Assembly (NCBI GenBank): GCA_964449675.1
Contig: CAYVAR010000002.1
Location: 1 to 64,000, forward strand
Direction: 5' to 3'
Source: CAYVAR01 sp964449675
GTDB lineage: Bacteria > Patescibacteriota > Microgenomatia > UBA10105 > UBA927
Length of the DNA: 64,000 nucleotides
The translations under genes were made by a program, and so were the position numbers. Shown here one piece after another: positions 53,230 to 61,406 of the stretch (position 1 is its first letter; every line of letters starts with the position of its first letter). The notes under the pieces were generated by a model. It saw only the letters and a list, made by a program, of their open reading frames with translations, did no database searches and was not told where the DNA came from.

Positions 53230-54420
53230 TTACTCTTCTTGCGTTCCGAGGGTAACCTTAACGCTCATTTCTTTCCCATCTCTCCAAACCGCAAGGCTGA
53301 GGGTATCGCCGACTTTTTTCTTACTTATAACCTTAGCAAGTTCTGCGTTATCGCCGGAGAGTCTGACGTCGTCTATTTTGGTGACGATATCCTCCTCTTG
53401 AAGTCCTGCCTTTTCTGCTGGACTTCCTGCGACCACCTCTAAAATATATGCGCCTTCCGGCACATCGTTAAGGAGTGCCTGATCTTTCGTAATAGATTTG
53501 TAGCGAACGCCAAGGAAAGGCCGGTTGAATTGGCCGGTGGTATTAAAGTTGGAAAGGGCGTCTTTGACCACATGTATCGGTATTGCAAAGCCGATATTTT
53601 GCCCTTCACCGGAAACTGCGGTATTTATCCCAATCACCTGTCCGCTACTATTTAAAAGCGGTCCGCCAGAGTTACCGGGATTAATCGCTGCATCAGTTTG
53701 GATAACGTTATCCAAGCGCTCGACATACCCTTCAAACGGACTTCCCGCTGTGATCCCGCGACCAACGCCAGAGATGACGCCAGTCGTTACAGTATGACGG
53801 AATTCTCCAAGCGCCGTGCCGATAGCGATAGCCAGTTGACCGACTTTAATCTTACTGGAGTCTCCCAGTTCAACCGTCGGTAAACTCGAGGCTGGGATCT
53901 TCACGATAGCAATATCGTTGACCGGATCGCGGTAGATTTTGACGACATCATATGATGTATCATCTTTGGTTATCACCCGATACTTTGCCTCTGTATCAGC
54001 AACGACATGTTTATTGGTCACGATAAGCCCGTCACTTCCGACAATAAATCCACTGCCGATATCCTGTTCGAGCTTTTGCATTTTTCCCGGGGTTCTTCGA
54101 AACGGTGAAAACGGATCAAAAGGATTGATCTCTAACATGTCCCCGAGTTTTCTCGTTTTTGTAATTCCGACTGTCACAACCGATGGTGATGCTTTGTCAA
54201 CAACATCGATAACAACGCTCTCTTCACTGGTCACTTTAACTTTTTCCGATCCGGTGGTAGTCAGTGGCGGCGTGGTATTTTGAGGAAATTTAAAATGAAA
54301 ATATTTTTCACCAATACTCCAATCGAGTCCGAATGTACCCGTACTGAAAAGTCCTCCACCAAGGAGTATAAGGGCAGCGATAATAAGTAATATTTTGTTA
54401 AGTTTCATAACTACACGCAT
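53230..54420 (-). CDS. HtrA/DegP-like trypsin-fold serine protease with PDZ domain
   Basis: 396 residues (ATG 54408 is an alternative start). One N-terminal membrane anchor (ILLIIAALILLGGGLF). The catalytic triad is in VTNKHVVAD (His), NDIAIVKI (Asp) and NPGNSGGPLL (Ser). A single PDZ domain follows (FLGVRYKSI..., YILEVVAGSPAEKAGLQEEDIV). It degrades or refolds damaged extracytoplasmic proteins. It sits next to ctpA, another PDZ protease, suggesting a local envelope-quality-control cluster. Confidence 0.93.
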   Translation of the reverse strand: MRVVMKLNKILLIIAALILLGGGLFSTGTFGLDWSIGEKYFHFKFPQNTTPPLTTTGSEKVKVTSEESVVIDVVDKASPSVVTVGITKTRKLGDMLEINPFDPFSPFRRTPGKMQKLEQDIGSGFIVGSDGLIVTNKHVVADTEAKYRVITKDDTSYDVVKIYRDPVNDIAIVKIPASSLPTVELGDSSKIKVGQLAIAIGTALGEFRHTVTTGVISGVGRGITAGSPFEGYVERLDNVIQTDAAINPGNSGGPLLNSSGQVIGINTAVSGEGQNIGFAIPIHVVKDALSNFNTTGQFNRPFLGVRYKSITKDQALLNDVPEGAYILEVVAGSPAEKAGLQEEDIVTKIDDVRLSGDNAELAKVISKKKVGDTLSLAVWRDGKEMSVKVTLGTQEE

Positions 54421-54499
54421 TATTTGTGAATAATAAATATCTCTCGTTTTCCTGAAAATTAGCTTAGAAAATTTCTTCCTCTACAAAAAATAGTGGATA

Positions 54500-55780
54500 T
54501 TATTGTAATAACAATTCTATCGCTTTTGCAAGTTGCCCATCGCTAGAAGCTTCATAGACATCAAGACTTATTTCAACATCTGGTTTTATCCCTTGTTTCT
54601 GGATAAAGTCACCGTTTGGCGTGAGCCATTTTCCGGTCGTAATATGAAGCCCGGCCCCGCCACTAAGCTCCTGCGGGGTCTGAACAGATCCTTTACCAAA
54701 GGTCGACTCTCCCACAAGTTTTGCACGCTTGTGATTGCGGAGTGCTCCCGCGACGATTTCAGCTGCTGATGCACTTCCTTTATTGACAAGGACAACCAGA
54801 GGAATATCAAGAAGTTTTCCTTTTCGATTGACCGCATACTCTTGTTTACTGCCGTCGCTATTGACTTGAGATACAACGATACCGCTACCCAAAAATTCAC
54901 TCGCGATAAAGACCGAACCTTCAAGATATCCTCCAGGATTATTACGTAAATCAAACACGAGTCCCTTTAGGTTTCCATTTGTTTTTTGAGCAGTAAGCAA
55001 ATCAGAAACCGCTTTATTCCAATCTTCGTTGGTATGATCACCAAATCGTGAAAGACGAAGGTACGCAATCTTCTCAGTATTAGATCGAAACGATGCAGCT
55101 TCACTGGCGTTTGAAATTTCTGTAATCGCATTAATTGATTTTTGCCATGATTCAACAGATGGTACAAGGATGGTATCTCGTACGATTGCAATCTCAATTG
55201 GCTTTTGATCATGTTCATGAAGAATGGTAAGGGTCACTTTTGTCCCATGAGGTCCACGAATTTTTGTCACAGCCTGTGGCACATTCCATCCATTTGTTTC
55301 CTCATCATTGACTTTGACAATCCAGTCACTCGGACGAATACCTGCTTTATCTGCTGGTGTTCCCTTGAGGGGTGCGATGACAATAATCCGGTTATCTTTC
55401 ATACCAAGCTGCGCACCGATCCCTTCAAATTCTCCGCCAAGATCTTCTTTAAATTCTTTATTTTCTTTTGGCGGCAAGAATGCTGTATACGGATCTCCGA
55501 GTGCACCCACCATACCGGTGATTGCTCCCCAAACCATTTTTTGACTATCAAGACTTGATTTGTCTATGTAGTAGCGGAAAAGCCTGCCCCAGACGTCCCA
55601 AAAAAGTGAAAAGTCCACAGAAGTTCCTGCGGGTGGATCCCTCTGAACAACGACTTTACTCTCCAGTACTGAAACACGAATATTGCGCTGCCCGAGTGTA
55701 TACCCGATACCGCCGGCAAGAAGAAGAAACGCAGCTATGATAACGTATTTTCGAATGGAAGAAAACGGCAGGGCTCTCAT
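54500..55780 (-). CDS. S41 family C-terminal processing peptidase (CtpA)
   Basis: 426 residues with an N-terminal membrane anchor (YVIIAAFLLLAGGIGY). The order is an N-terminal helical part, a PDZ domain at about 105-200 (FEGIGAQLGMKDNRIIV, GTPADKAGIRPSDWIVKV), and the S41 catalytic domain with Ser in NKGSASAAEIVAGAL and Lys in STFGKGSVQTP, a Ser-Lys dyad. It trims C-termini of exported proteins. It lies upstream of htrA on the same strand. Confidence 0.93.
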   Translation of the reverse strand: MRALPFSSIRKYVIIAAFLLLAGGIGYTLGQRNIRVSVLESKVVVQRDPPAGTSVDFSLFWDVWGRLFRYYIDKSSLDSQKMVWGAITGMVGALGDPYTAFLPPKENKEFKEDLGGEFEGIGAQLGMKDNRIIVIAPLKGTPADKAGIRPSDWIVKVNDEETNGWNVPQAVTKIRGPHGTKVTLTILHEHDQKPIEIAIVRDTILVPSVESWQKSINAITEISNASEAASFRSNTEKIAYLRLSRFGDHTNEDWNKAVSDLLTAQKTNGNLKGLVFDLRNNPGGYLEGSVFIASEFLGSGIVVSQVNSDGSKQEYAVNRKGKLLDIPLVVLVNKGSASAAEIVAGALRNHKRAKLVGESTFGKGSVQTPQELSGGAGLHITTGKWLTPNGDFIQKQGIKPDVEISLDVYEASSDGQLAKAIELLLQ

Positions 55781-55782
55781 GA

Positions 55783-55893
55783 AATGAAAAATCTACAAAT
55801 AAACCAATATACAAATAAATTAATCAATGATTTAATCATTCACTATATTAAACCATTCATTTGTAGATTTGTCATTCGTAGATTTACGATTCT
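55783..55893. repeat. Word-repeat hairpin spacer between rpsR and ctpA
   Basis: The left arm has aatctacaaataaacc and tatacaaataaa words; the right arm has catttgtagatttg and ttcgtagattta, its complement, with an inner atcaatgattta...atcattcac near the centre. Confidence 0.75.
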
Positions 55894-55895
55894 TG

Positions 55896-56138
55896 TTACG
55901 CTCTCACGATAAACGGCAACAGCGCTACGTGTCGTGCTCGTTTAATTGCTATAGTAAGTGCTCGCTGATGAGTATTGCAAATACCCGTCTTGCTTTTGGC
56001 AAGTATTTTTCCACGTTCCGTAAGATATCGCCCAAGCACCATTGACTCTTTATAGTCAGGTTCTATCTTTCCTTCACAAAATGCACAGTTTTTTGCAACT
56101 GGTCGGGGTTTTCGTTGTAATCGACGGCTTCTTTGCAT
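55896..56138 (-). CDS. rpsR: 30S ribosomal protein S18
   Basis: 80 residues, normal length. CAFCEGKIEPDYKESMVLGRYLTERGKILAKSKTG and CNTHQRALTIAIKRARHVALLPF are the S18 signature. It has cysteines CxxC plus a further Cys that may bind zinc. The order rpsF-ssb-rpsR is conserved in many bacteria; no rplI follows rpsR here, as in Microgenomates lacking L9. Confidence 0.95.
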   Translation of the reverse strand: MQRSRRLQRKPRPVAKNCAFCEGKIEPDYKESMVLGRYLTERGKILAKSKTGICNTHQRALTIAIKRARHVALLPFIVRA

Positions 56139-56139
56139 A

Positions 56140-56228
56140 AGTGATAATGGTTACATGGCTAGATGGCTATATGGTCACACTATATGTCTTCTTAAAACCA
56201 TCTAACCATCCCAACCATCTAACCGCTC
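56140..56228. repeat. Word-repeat hairpin spacer between ssb and rpsR
   Basis: atggttacatggctagatgg and ctatatggtc words face accatctaaccatcccaacc and atctaacc words, with a short centre of about 25 nt. Same atgg/ccat word class as the spacer at 37256. Confidence 0.75.
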
Positions 56229-56231
56229 TTC

Positions 56232-56765
56232 TTAGAACGGTATATCGTCCGGATTTACCTCTTCAGTTCCTTCTTTTGGTTTATTCTCTTCGTCAGCTTG
56301 TGATCCCTTCTTCTTCCCGCCAACGACGGGCTGTGCTACGACTTTTGTGGATGGAGCGGCTACGGGCGCTACGGGAGCTGCCTGGACATTTGTGTCACTA
56401 CTTCCTCCTTCATCCGTTGGAGCAGTGCGTCGTGGATCCAGAAGTATCATATCTTCTATGACTATCTCCGTCGTATTTCTTTGACTGCCATCAGCCGCTT
56501 GCCAACTCGTCGTCCGAAGTCTCCCCTCTACATATACTTTTCTACCCTTAGTTAAAAGTTGACTACAAAGCTCAGCAAGTTTATTCCAGGCAACAACACG
56601 GTGAAATTCTGTTTCTTCCTTTTTTTCACCCGATTCCGTGGTCCAATACCTATTGGTAGCAAGACCCACAGAACATACTGCTGCCCCGGTTGGGGTGTAG
56701 CGAAGTTCCGGATCTCGCGTGAGATTGCCGATAAGCATGACTTTATTTAAACTTCGAGATGCCAT
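56232..56765 (-). CDS. ssb: Single-stranded DNA-binding protein
   Basis: 177 residues. The OB fold (residues 1-105) starts ASRSLNKVMLIGNLTRDPEL, contains WTTESGEKKEETEFHRVVAWNKLAEL and GRKVYVEGRLRTTSWQ. A Pro/Ala/Val-rich linker leads to the acidic tip DPDIPF-like PDDIPF, which binds replication partners. It lies between rpsF and rpsR, as usual. Confidence 0.96.
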   Translation of the reverse strand: MASRSLNKVMLIGNLTRDPELRYTPTGAAVCSVGLATNRYWTTESGEKKEETEFHRVVAWNKLAELCSQLLTKGRKVYVEGRLRTTSWQAADGSQRNTTEIVIEDMILLDPRRTAPTDEGGSSDTNVQAAPVAPVAAPSTKVVAQPVVGGKKKGSQADEENKPKEGTEEVNPDDIPF

Positions 56766-56852
56766 GATTAGTTATTCCGTTAATTCGTTACTTCGTTAGT
56801 TAGAAACAATAACTCTATATCAAATACGAATTACACTCATTAATTTAAAACA
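56766..56852. repeat. Word-repeat hairpin spacer between rpsF and ssb
   Basis: ttattccgttaattcgttac and ttcgttagttag words face aatacgaattacactc and attaattta with a centre near aaacaataac. Less regular than the neighbouring spacers. Confidence 0.55.
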
Positions 56853-57137
56853 TCAATTCTTCGCAATGAGTAAGTATCGTATCACGTCCGTACCTAGTCT
56901 TGCCTGCTTCTCGATTACGCTAATATTAAGTGACGACGCTTCCAGTTGGACAAGAATATATATTCCGTCTTTGTGTTTTTGTATCGGATAGGCAAGCTGC
57001 TTTTTGCCAAGAGACGTCACCTCTTGTATATGGATATCAACATCACCAACAAGTTTTTTAACGAGTGATTCTTGTTTTTCTAGAGAGTCAATAGCACTAT
57101 CTGGGGCAAGTACAAGCATGAGTTCATACGATCGCAT
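56853..57137 (-). CDS. rpsF: 30S ribosomal protein S6
   Basis: 94 residues. MRSYELMLVLAPDS, VTSLGKKQLAYPIQKHKDGIYILVQLEA and the C-terminal IRYLLI are diagnostic of S6, which pairs with S18 in the small subunit. First gene of the rpsF-ssb-rpsR cluster; 42 bp upstream is the end of the hydrolase gene. Confidence 0.95.
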   Translation of the reverse strand: MRSYELMLVLAPDSAIDSLEKQESLVKKLVGDVDIHIQEVTSLGKKQLAYPIQKHKDGIYILVQLEASSLNISVIEKQARLGTDVIRYLLIAKN

Positions 57138-57179
57138 AATGGGTTAGATAATATCATGCCCAAGCTCAAATCACAACGC

Positions 57180-58484
57180 TCATCTCGTGGTGAGCTTCCA
57201 CTCTTTCAGAATATTGTGCACAAGCCGATTAAATGCTGTTTGCTCATAGTGAGGTCCTGCATGTCCAAGCGCAGAAGAAACAAACCGTATTGGTGCCTTA
57301 GGATATTCTTTGCGAAGTGCTTCTATTCCTCTTCTGACAAATTTAGGTGCAAAAAAGGGATCGGATTCATCGGCAAACACAAGAAGTTGTCCCCCCTCTT
57401 CAGAAAAAATTTTGGCTAAATAACGCGTATCCTTATTGGCTGCACACGCTTCTTTGACTCTACGCCACGGAACGGAAGCACCTTCCTGTGCAGTGCCCAG
57501 CATAGTTTCAATAAGGCGCTTACTCCACACAATAACATTATGAAAATCATGAGCTGGATCTATACGTTCTGTACCCACACCCTTTTGCTGAATCGGTAAA
57601 AACTTATAATCTGGTGGGTACTTCGTTAAACTCTCTCTAATTCTTAGTATTGGCTCGCTTGGGATATGCTCATCAAACAGTGGATCCCTCCCTTCGCCAA
57701 CAAATACACGAGTATCATAAGGGCCAAACGCACGTGGCGACACCATAGCTATTAGCTTCTCAAAAAGGGCTGCTCCTGTAAAAGTAAAAGGATTAACTTG
57801 TTCGCTTGGGCCGGTTTGAATAAACCCGGCTCCACCTATAGATACAACTCTTCGAATACGTCCTAACTTCTGACGGTGCGTTTCTGCGGCAACAGAAAGA
57901 ACTTGATTTGATCCCTCTGAGTATCCGGTAAAATCCCAATAGACTTCTTTATCCTCTGGTAGATTATGCGACTTTTTATAATCTCTTGCTATCCTCCCTA
58001 GTACTTGCGCCGTGGCCCTTCCAATAAGTGTTTGACCTTCCGCATAGCTTTGTGTATTTATACCTTCCGGTTTGACGAAAATTATTACATTGGCAGTTAG
58101 ATTTTCCGGTTCTTCGGCGAAAAGTCCAGAAGCAAGCTTTATTTCAGTATTTCCCGTATTGGCAACACCGGTATTGTATCCTTCTGCACTTGTTGCCTCA
58201 AACATTCCCGCATTTATAACGGAAATTACGATGGGGCTGGAATCATCATGGGACACAGGCCGAATCGGTACAATGATTCCGTTTGCTTCCATATCTCCAT
58301 GATCAAGGTCAACAACCGATGTAATGACTCGTACTTCTCCTCCATTGGGCAACATCACCTTTTCTGCTTTTCGCGGTTCTTGAAGACCTGTGCGCTCTAT
58401 AAAAGCTCGTATTTTACCAAAACGAGAAAGTTCGGATTTGTTCAACGGATTATAAAGTACTTCTCGTGGTGTTCCATCGGGCAT
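57180..58484 (-). CDS. Alpha/beta-hydrolase-like protein of unknown substrate
   Basis: 434 residues. The catalytic set looks plausible: nucleophile elbow FTGYSEGSNQ (GxSxG), acid in LLVFADESDPFF, His in SSALGHAGPHYEQ. The N-terminal 90 residues are not recognised. No signal peptide or membrane segment is seen. It may be an esterase, lipase or peptidase-type hydrolase. It is 9 bp downstream of ychF on the same strand. Confidence 0.6.
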   Translation of the reverse strand: MPDGTPREVLYNPLNKSELSRFGKIRAFIERTGLQEPRKAEKVMLPNGGEVRVITSVVDLDHGDMEANGIIVPIRPVSHDDSSPIVISVINAGMFEATSAEGYNTGVANTGNTEIKLASGLFAEEPENLTANVIIFVKPEGINTQSYAEGQTLIGRATAQVLGRIARDYKKSHNLPEDKEVYWDFTGYSEGSNQVLSVAAETHRQKLGRIRRVVSIGGAGFIQTGPSEQVNPFTFTGAALFEKLIAMVSPRAFGPYDTRVFVGEGRDPLFDEHIPSEPILRIRESLTKYPPDYKFLPIQQKGVGTERIDPAHDFHNVIVWSKRLIETMLGTAQEGASVPWRRVKEACAANKDTRYLAKIFSEEGGQLLVFADESDPFFAPKFVRRGIEALRKEYPKAPIRFVSSALGHAGPHYEQTAFNRLVHNILKEWKLTTR

Positions 58485-58493
58485 AAAGGAGGA

Positions 58494-59579
58494 TCAACTT
58501 CCTATCTTATATTCTATAACATCTCCGTCTCTTATCTCGTATCCTTTTCCTTCAGATCGTACTTTCCCAGCCTCGCGGGCCTTCTTCCACCCGCCGACAG
58601 CAATAAATTCATGATAGGAAATAACATCTGCTTTAATAAATTTCTTTTCGAAATCCGTGTGAATGACCCCTGCTGCCTGAGGCGCTTTCATGCCCTTCTC
58701 AATCGTCCAGGCGCGTACTTCCTTTACTCCACAGGTGAGAAAAGAAATAAGCCCAAGCATCTCGTATGCTTTTTGAATCAGTCGATCTAGCCCTGACGCC
58801 GCTAATCCCAATTCTTTAAGATATGCTTTCTGATCTTCCTCGGGTAAACTCGATAGCTCGCTTTCTATCTTTGCGCTTATTGTTAATTTGTCACTTTGTA
58901 AATTTGTTAACTGTTGTTCAGAAACATTTGCCACATACAGCACCGGCTTCATAGATAAAAGGTGGAGATCTGCCACCTTTTTTTGATCTTGAGTATCGAC
59001 AATTACCTCCCGCGCAGATATCCCATGGTTTAATCCTTCTTGAAGTTTTTTGATAAGCATCCAGTGCTCCTGCCCTACTTTATCTTTGACTCCGCGAGGC
59101 TCCGCCTGCTTTTCAAGTGTTTGAAGATCAGCAAGCATGAGTTCTGTTTCAATAATCTCTCTGTCTCTCTGTGGATCGACAGAACCGGCCACATGAACAA
59201 CATCTGGATCGGGAAATTCGCGCACTACATTACAGATAAGATCAACTTCCCGAATATGGGAAAGAAATTTATTTCCGAGTCCCTGTCCTTCTGATGCACC
59301 TTTTACCAGTCCCGCAATGTCTACAAATTCCACGATCGCCGGTACTAATGGCGGTTTCTTTGTCATCCCGAGCGAAGCCGAGGGATCCCCTTCGGTCTTT
59401 GCAACGATCTCTGCAAGTACTTCCAGCCGCTCGTCCGGAACCGGAACAACGCCGATATTGGGCTCAATAGTCGTAAACGGATAATTCGCCGCCTCCGCAA
59501 CTTGACGCTTGAGCAGCGCATTAAACAGCGTGCTCTTCCCGGCGTTTGGTAGGCCAACTATGCCGACTTTCAGATTCAT
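58494..59579 (-). CDS. ychF: Obg-family GTPase YchF (OLA1)
   Basis: 361 residues. The G1 motif GLPNAGKST, the switch regions, FVDIAGLVKGASEGQGLGNKFL (G3) and the NVSE-region G4 are present; the C-terminal TGS-like domain ends VGGWKKAREAGKVRSEGKGYEIRDGDVIEYKIGS. It is an ATPase/GTPase that interacts with ribosomes. Two repeats lie in frame: GDPSASLGMTK (59361-59391), a fragment of the dispersed palindromic element, and QLTNLQSDKLTIS (58871-58915), a word-repeat run. A diverged second copy of the first 25 codons lies 0.9 kb upstream. Confidence 0.95.
   Translation of the reverse strand: MNLKVGIVGLPNAGKSTLFNALLKRQVAEAANYPFTTIEPNIGVVPVPDERLEVLAEIVAKTEGDPSASLGMTKKPPLVPAIVEFVDIAGLVKGASEGQGLGNKFLSHIREVDLICNVVREFPDPDVVHVAGSVDPQRDREIIETELMLADLQTLEKQAEPRGVKDKVGQEHWMLIKKLQEGLNHGISAREVIVDTQDQKKVADLHLLSMKPVLYVANVSEQQLTNLQSDKLTISAKIESELSSLPEEDQKAYLKELGLAASGLDRLIQKAYEMLGLISFLTCGVKEVRAWTIEKGMKAPQAAGVIHTDFEKKFIKADVISYHEFIAVGGWKKAREAGKVRSEGKGYEIRDGDVIEYKIGS
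58871..58915. repeat. Word-repeat run inside ychF
   Basis: ttgttaatttgtcactttg and taaatttgttaactg words on the plus strand. In frame, in a variable loop of YchF. Confidence 0.55.
59361..59391. repeat. Dispersed palindromic element fragment inside ychF
   Basis: Shares gtcatcccgagcg...gccgagggatc with the element in tgt at 31683. In frame (GDPSASLGMTK). Confidence 0.7.
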
Positions 59580-59681
59580 ATGATTGACAGATTCGATTAA
59601 ATTCTGTACACTTTATCTTGAAGTAAGGCGAAAGGCTTAGACCTTGACCGCGTTACGCATGTCGCCAAAGCGCGAGACTCT

Positions 59682-60056
59682 TTACTTCATGACAATTACG
59701 GATAAAAAATATTTTTTCTTGTTCCGAGCAGAAACGACCACTTTTACCTTCTGTCCATCCAAATAAGCTACAAAAGCCCAATAAGAAATGTCACGATCTG
59801 TTCTGTGCTCCTGATATGTGGTTGATTGTTCGATAAGCTTTTTGGCAAGCGGCAGAGCTTTGAGCCGACGAATTTTTTCTATTTTACTTCGTTTCTTGCG
59901 AGGATTGAGGAGATGATCCCACCCGAGTCGACTTACATGAATCATTTCTCCGTCAAACGCTGGGCTTTTTGAGCCCGTCTTACGCCAATGGTCATAAAAT
60001 CTCCACGCGCGTTGTTGTGTCTTTTCGAGATTACTTAATTTGTGTCTTTTCGACAT
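59682..60056 (-). CDS. Putative nuclease-toxin-like protein (PBECR/Barnase-EndoU-like fold)
   Basis: 124 residues, basic. FDGEMIHVSRLGWDHLLN, then KIRRLKALPLAKKLIEQ, then YWAFVAYLDGQKVKVVVSA and KKKYFLSVIVMK are arranged like small barnase/colicin-E5/RelE-like nucleases (PBECR group), from memory. Catalytic residues cannot be assigned. Upstream is a small basic gene (60229-60408) of similar orientation. It lies between the ychF remnant and intact ychF. Confidence 0.4.
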   Translation of the reverse strand: MSKRHKLSNLEKTQQRAWRFYDHWRKTGSKSPAFDGEMIHVSRLGWDHLLNPRKKRSKIEKIRRLKALPLAKKLIEQSTTYQEHRTDRDISYWAFVAYLDGQKVKVVVSARNKKKYFLSVIVMK

Positions 60057-60228
60057 ACGAAGCTCTACAACCCATGTAGATTATTTATTTATCTATGATG
60101 AAATTGTAACAGAAGCGAGCTCGATTTAGGTACAAAGCTATTCCACACCTGGTGTGTTAAAGCGTTATCCCAAACGTAGTTTCCTTATATGAGGTTGCAC
60201 CTTTTGGTTTTGTCTTTATGCTCATTCT

Positions 60229-60408
60229 TTACTGAAATAAAGAACGTACAAGTTTTCTCGTCACAGATTCACCTTCAAGCTTCGTTGTTCGGAAGATTAT
60301 TTCGGGCATAAAAGACCGCAAATATGCTAACACTGTTGTTTTTTTTGTCCGACGTGAACGATATTTTTTATATGATTGTATGAGTTTGGTTTGGTTTCTT
60401 GCAGTCAT
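60229..60408 (-). CDS. Small basic protein of 59 residues
   Basis: From ATG 60408 (MTARNQTKLIQSYKKYRSRR), rich in Arg/Lys; the frame also runs upstream into the ychF remnant. Unknown family. Paired with the nuclease-like gene 173 bp downstream; could be an antitoxin or a second toxin component, unsupported. Confidence 0.4.
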   Translation of the reverse strand: MTARNQTKLIQSYKKYRSRRTKKTTVLAYLRSFMPEIIFRTTKLEGESVTRKLVRSLFQ

Positions 60409-60456
60409 ATAGGGGAAGTATAGCAACTTTATGGCACAATAGCCATTTCCCCGCCT

Positions 60457-60532
60457 GTCGCTTGAGATGCGCATTAAACAATGTGCTTTTCCCTGCGTTT
60501 GGAAGCCCTACGATGCCGACTTTCAGATTCAT
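60457..60532 (-). pseudogene. ychF 5' remnant (about 25 codons)
   Basis: ATG 60532 opens MNLKVGIVGLPNAGKSTLFNA followed by HLKRQ, the exact N-terminus of YchF, then diverges. Compared with intact ychF, the first 21 codons differ at 8 positions, all synonymous, so it derives from a diverged but functional ychF, not a recent copy. Confidence 0.85.
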
Positions 60533-60605
60533 GGAGAGATTGTAACATAGGGTTTCATCTTAAACTACATCATTCTGAGAGCGATAGAGTAACCAATCCA
60601 ACCTC

Positions 60606-60664
60606 CGTCCCCAAAGTACTCCGTCCCCAAAGTACCTAAAGTACAAAGTACAAAGTACAAAGTA
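60606..60664. repeat. Tandem (aaagtac) word repeat
   Basis: Six near-identical copies of aaagtac with small variants; no opposite arm found nearby. It lies in the 227-bp spacer between the ychF remnant and the gene at 60760, which has no other feature. Confidence 0.7.
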
Positions 60665-60759
60665 TATTCTTCGGACTTATCGTGGTCGGTTATAAAATTC
60701 AATACAAAATTGAAACTTGGTGGGAAAAGAGGAAAAGCCAAAGAGCATAGACTACACCA

Positions 60760-61398
60760 CTAGTATTCTTCCTTCTCAGGTTCACTAATGGCGTTAGCTG
60801 TCGATATCCATTTATTTTGTAAATCCTTTTCAAGCTCAAGTTTTTTAGTAAATAAGTCGATGGCTGTAATCAAATCGTAGTACAGACTGATAATCGAAAT
60901 AGTCAGATATTTTGTATTAGGGTCTTGAGGGCTTTGAGAAATTCCCATATGTTTTACATTTTGCACTTCAAGCACATTTGTTCCCTCACGCGGGCCTTTA
61001 TACGCCAACCATGATAATTTCTTACCATCTTTTAACTCTATCTCTTTGGGTTGGTACAAATGCACTAACCCATGTCGATACATCAAGTAAAGATATTTTC
61101 CATTGGTCTTGTAATTAGGGTCATTCTCTCCCATTATTTCTTCTATAAACTTAATCGCTTTCTCCCCTTTAGAAATCAACTTTCTCTCAGTTTTTTTATC
61201 TACTTCGCCATTGTATCCCGAGTACAAAGCTCCTAAAAAATCAACCAAACAAAGTATCTGCCTGGTAACACCAAAATATCCACCCTGTGCAATCCCAACG
61301 TGCAGAATAGGAGCAATTTCAAGAAGTATCTGTTCTTTTACTTCTTCTTGTAGGAACTGCCTCATTTCCCACAATTTCATGTCTTTATGCAGAGCCAT
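60760..61398 (-). CDS. Hypothetical protein next to the restriction-modification gene
   Basis: 212 residues, no membrane segment or known motif. It starts 8 bp after the stop of the type ISP-like gene on the same strand, so it is probably co-transcribed and may be an accessory defence protein. The C-terminus is acidic (EPEKEEY). Family not recognised. Confidence 0.55.
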   Translation of the reverse strand: MALHKDMKLWEMRQFLQEEVKEQILLEIAPILHVGIAQGGYFGVTRQILCLVDFLGALYSGYNGEVDKKTERKLISKGEKAIKFIEEIMGENDPNYKTNGKYLYLMYRHGLVHLYQPKEIELKDGKKLSWLAYKGPREGTNVLEVQNVKHMGISQSPQDPNTKYLTISIISLYYDLITAIDLFTKKLELEKDLQNKWISTANAISEPEKEEY

Positions 61399-61406
61399 AG
61401 TTCGCC

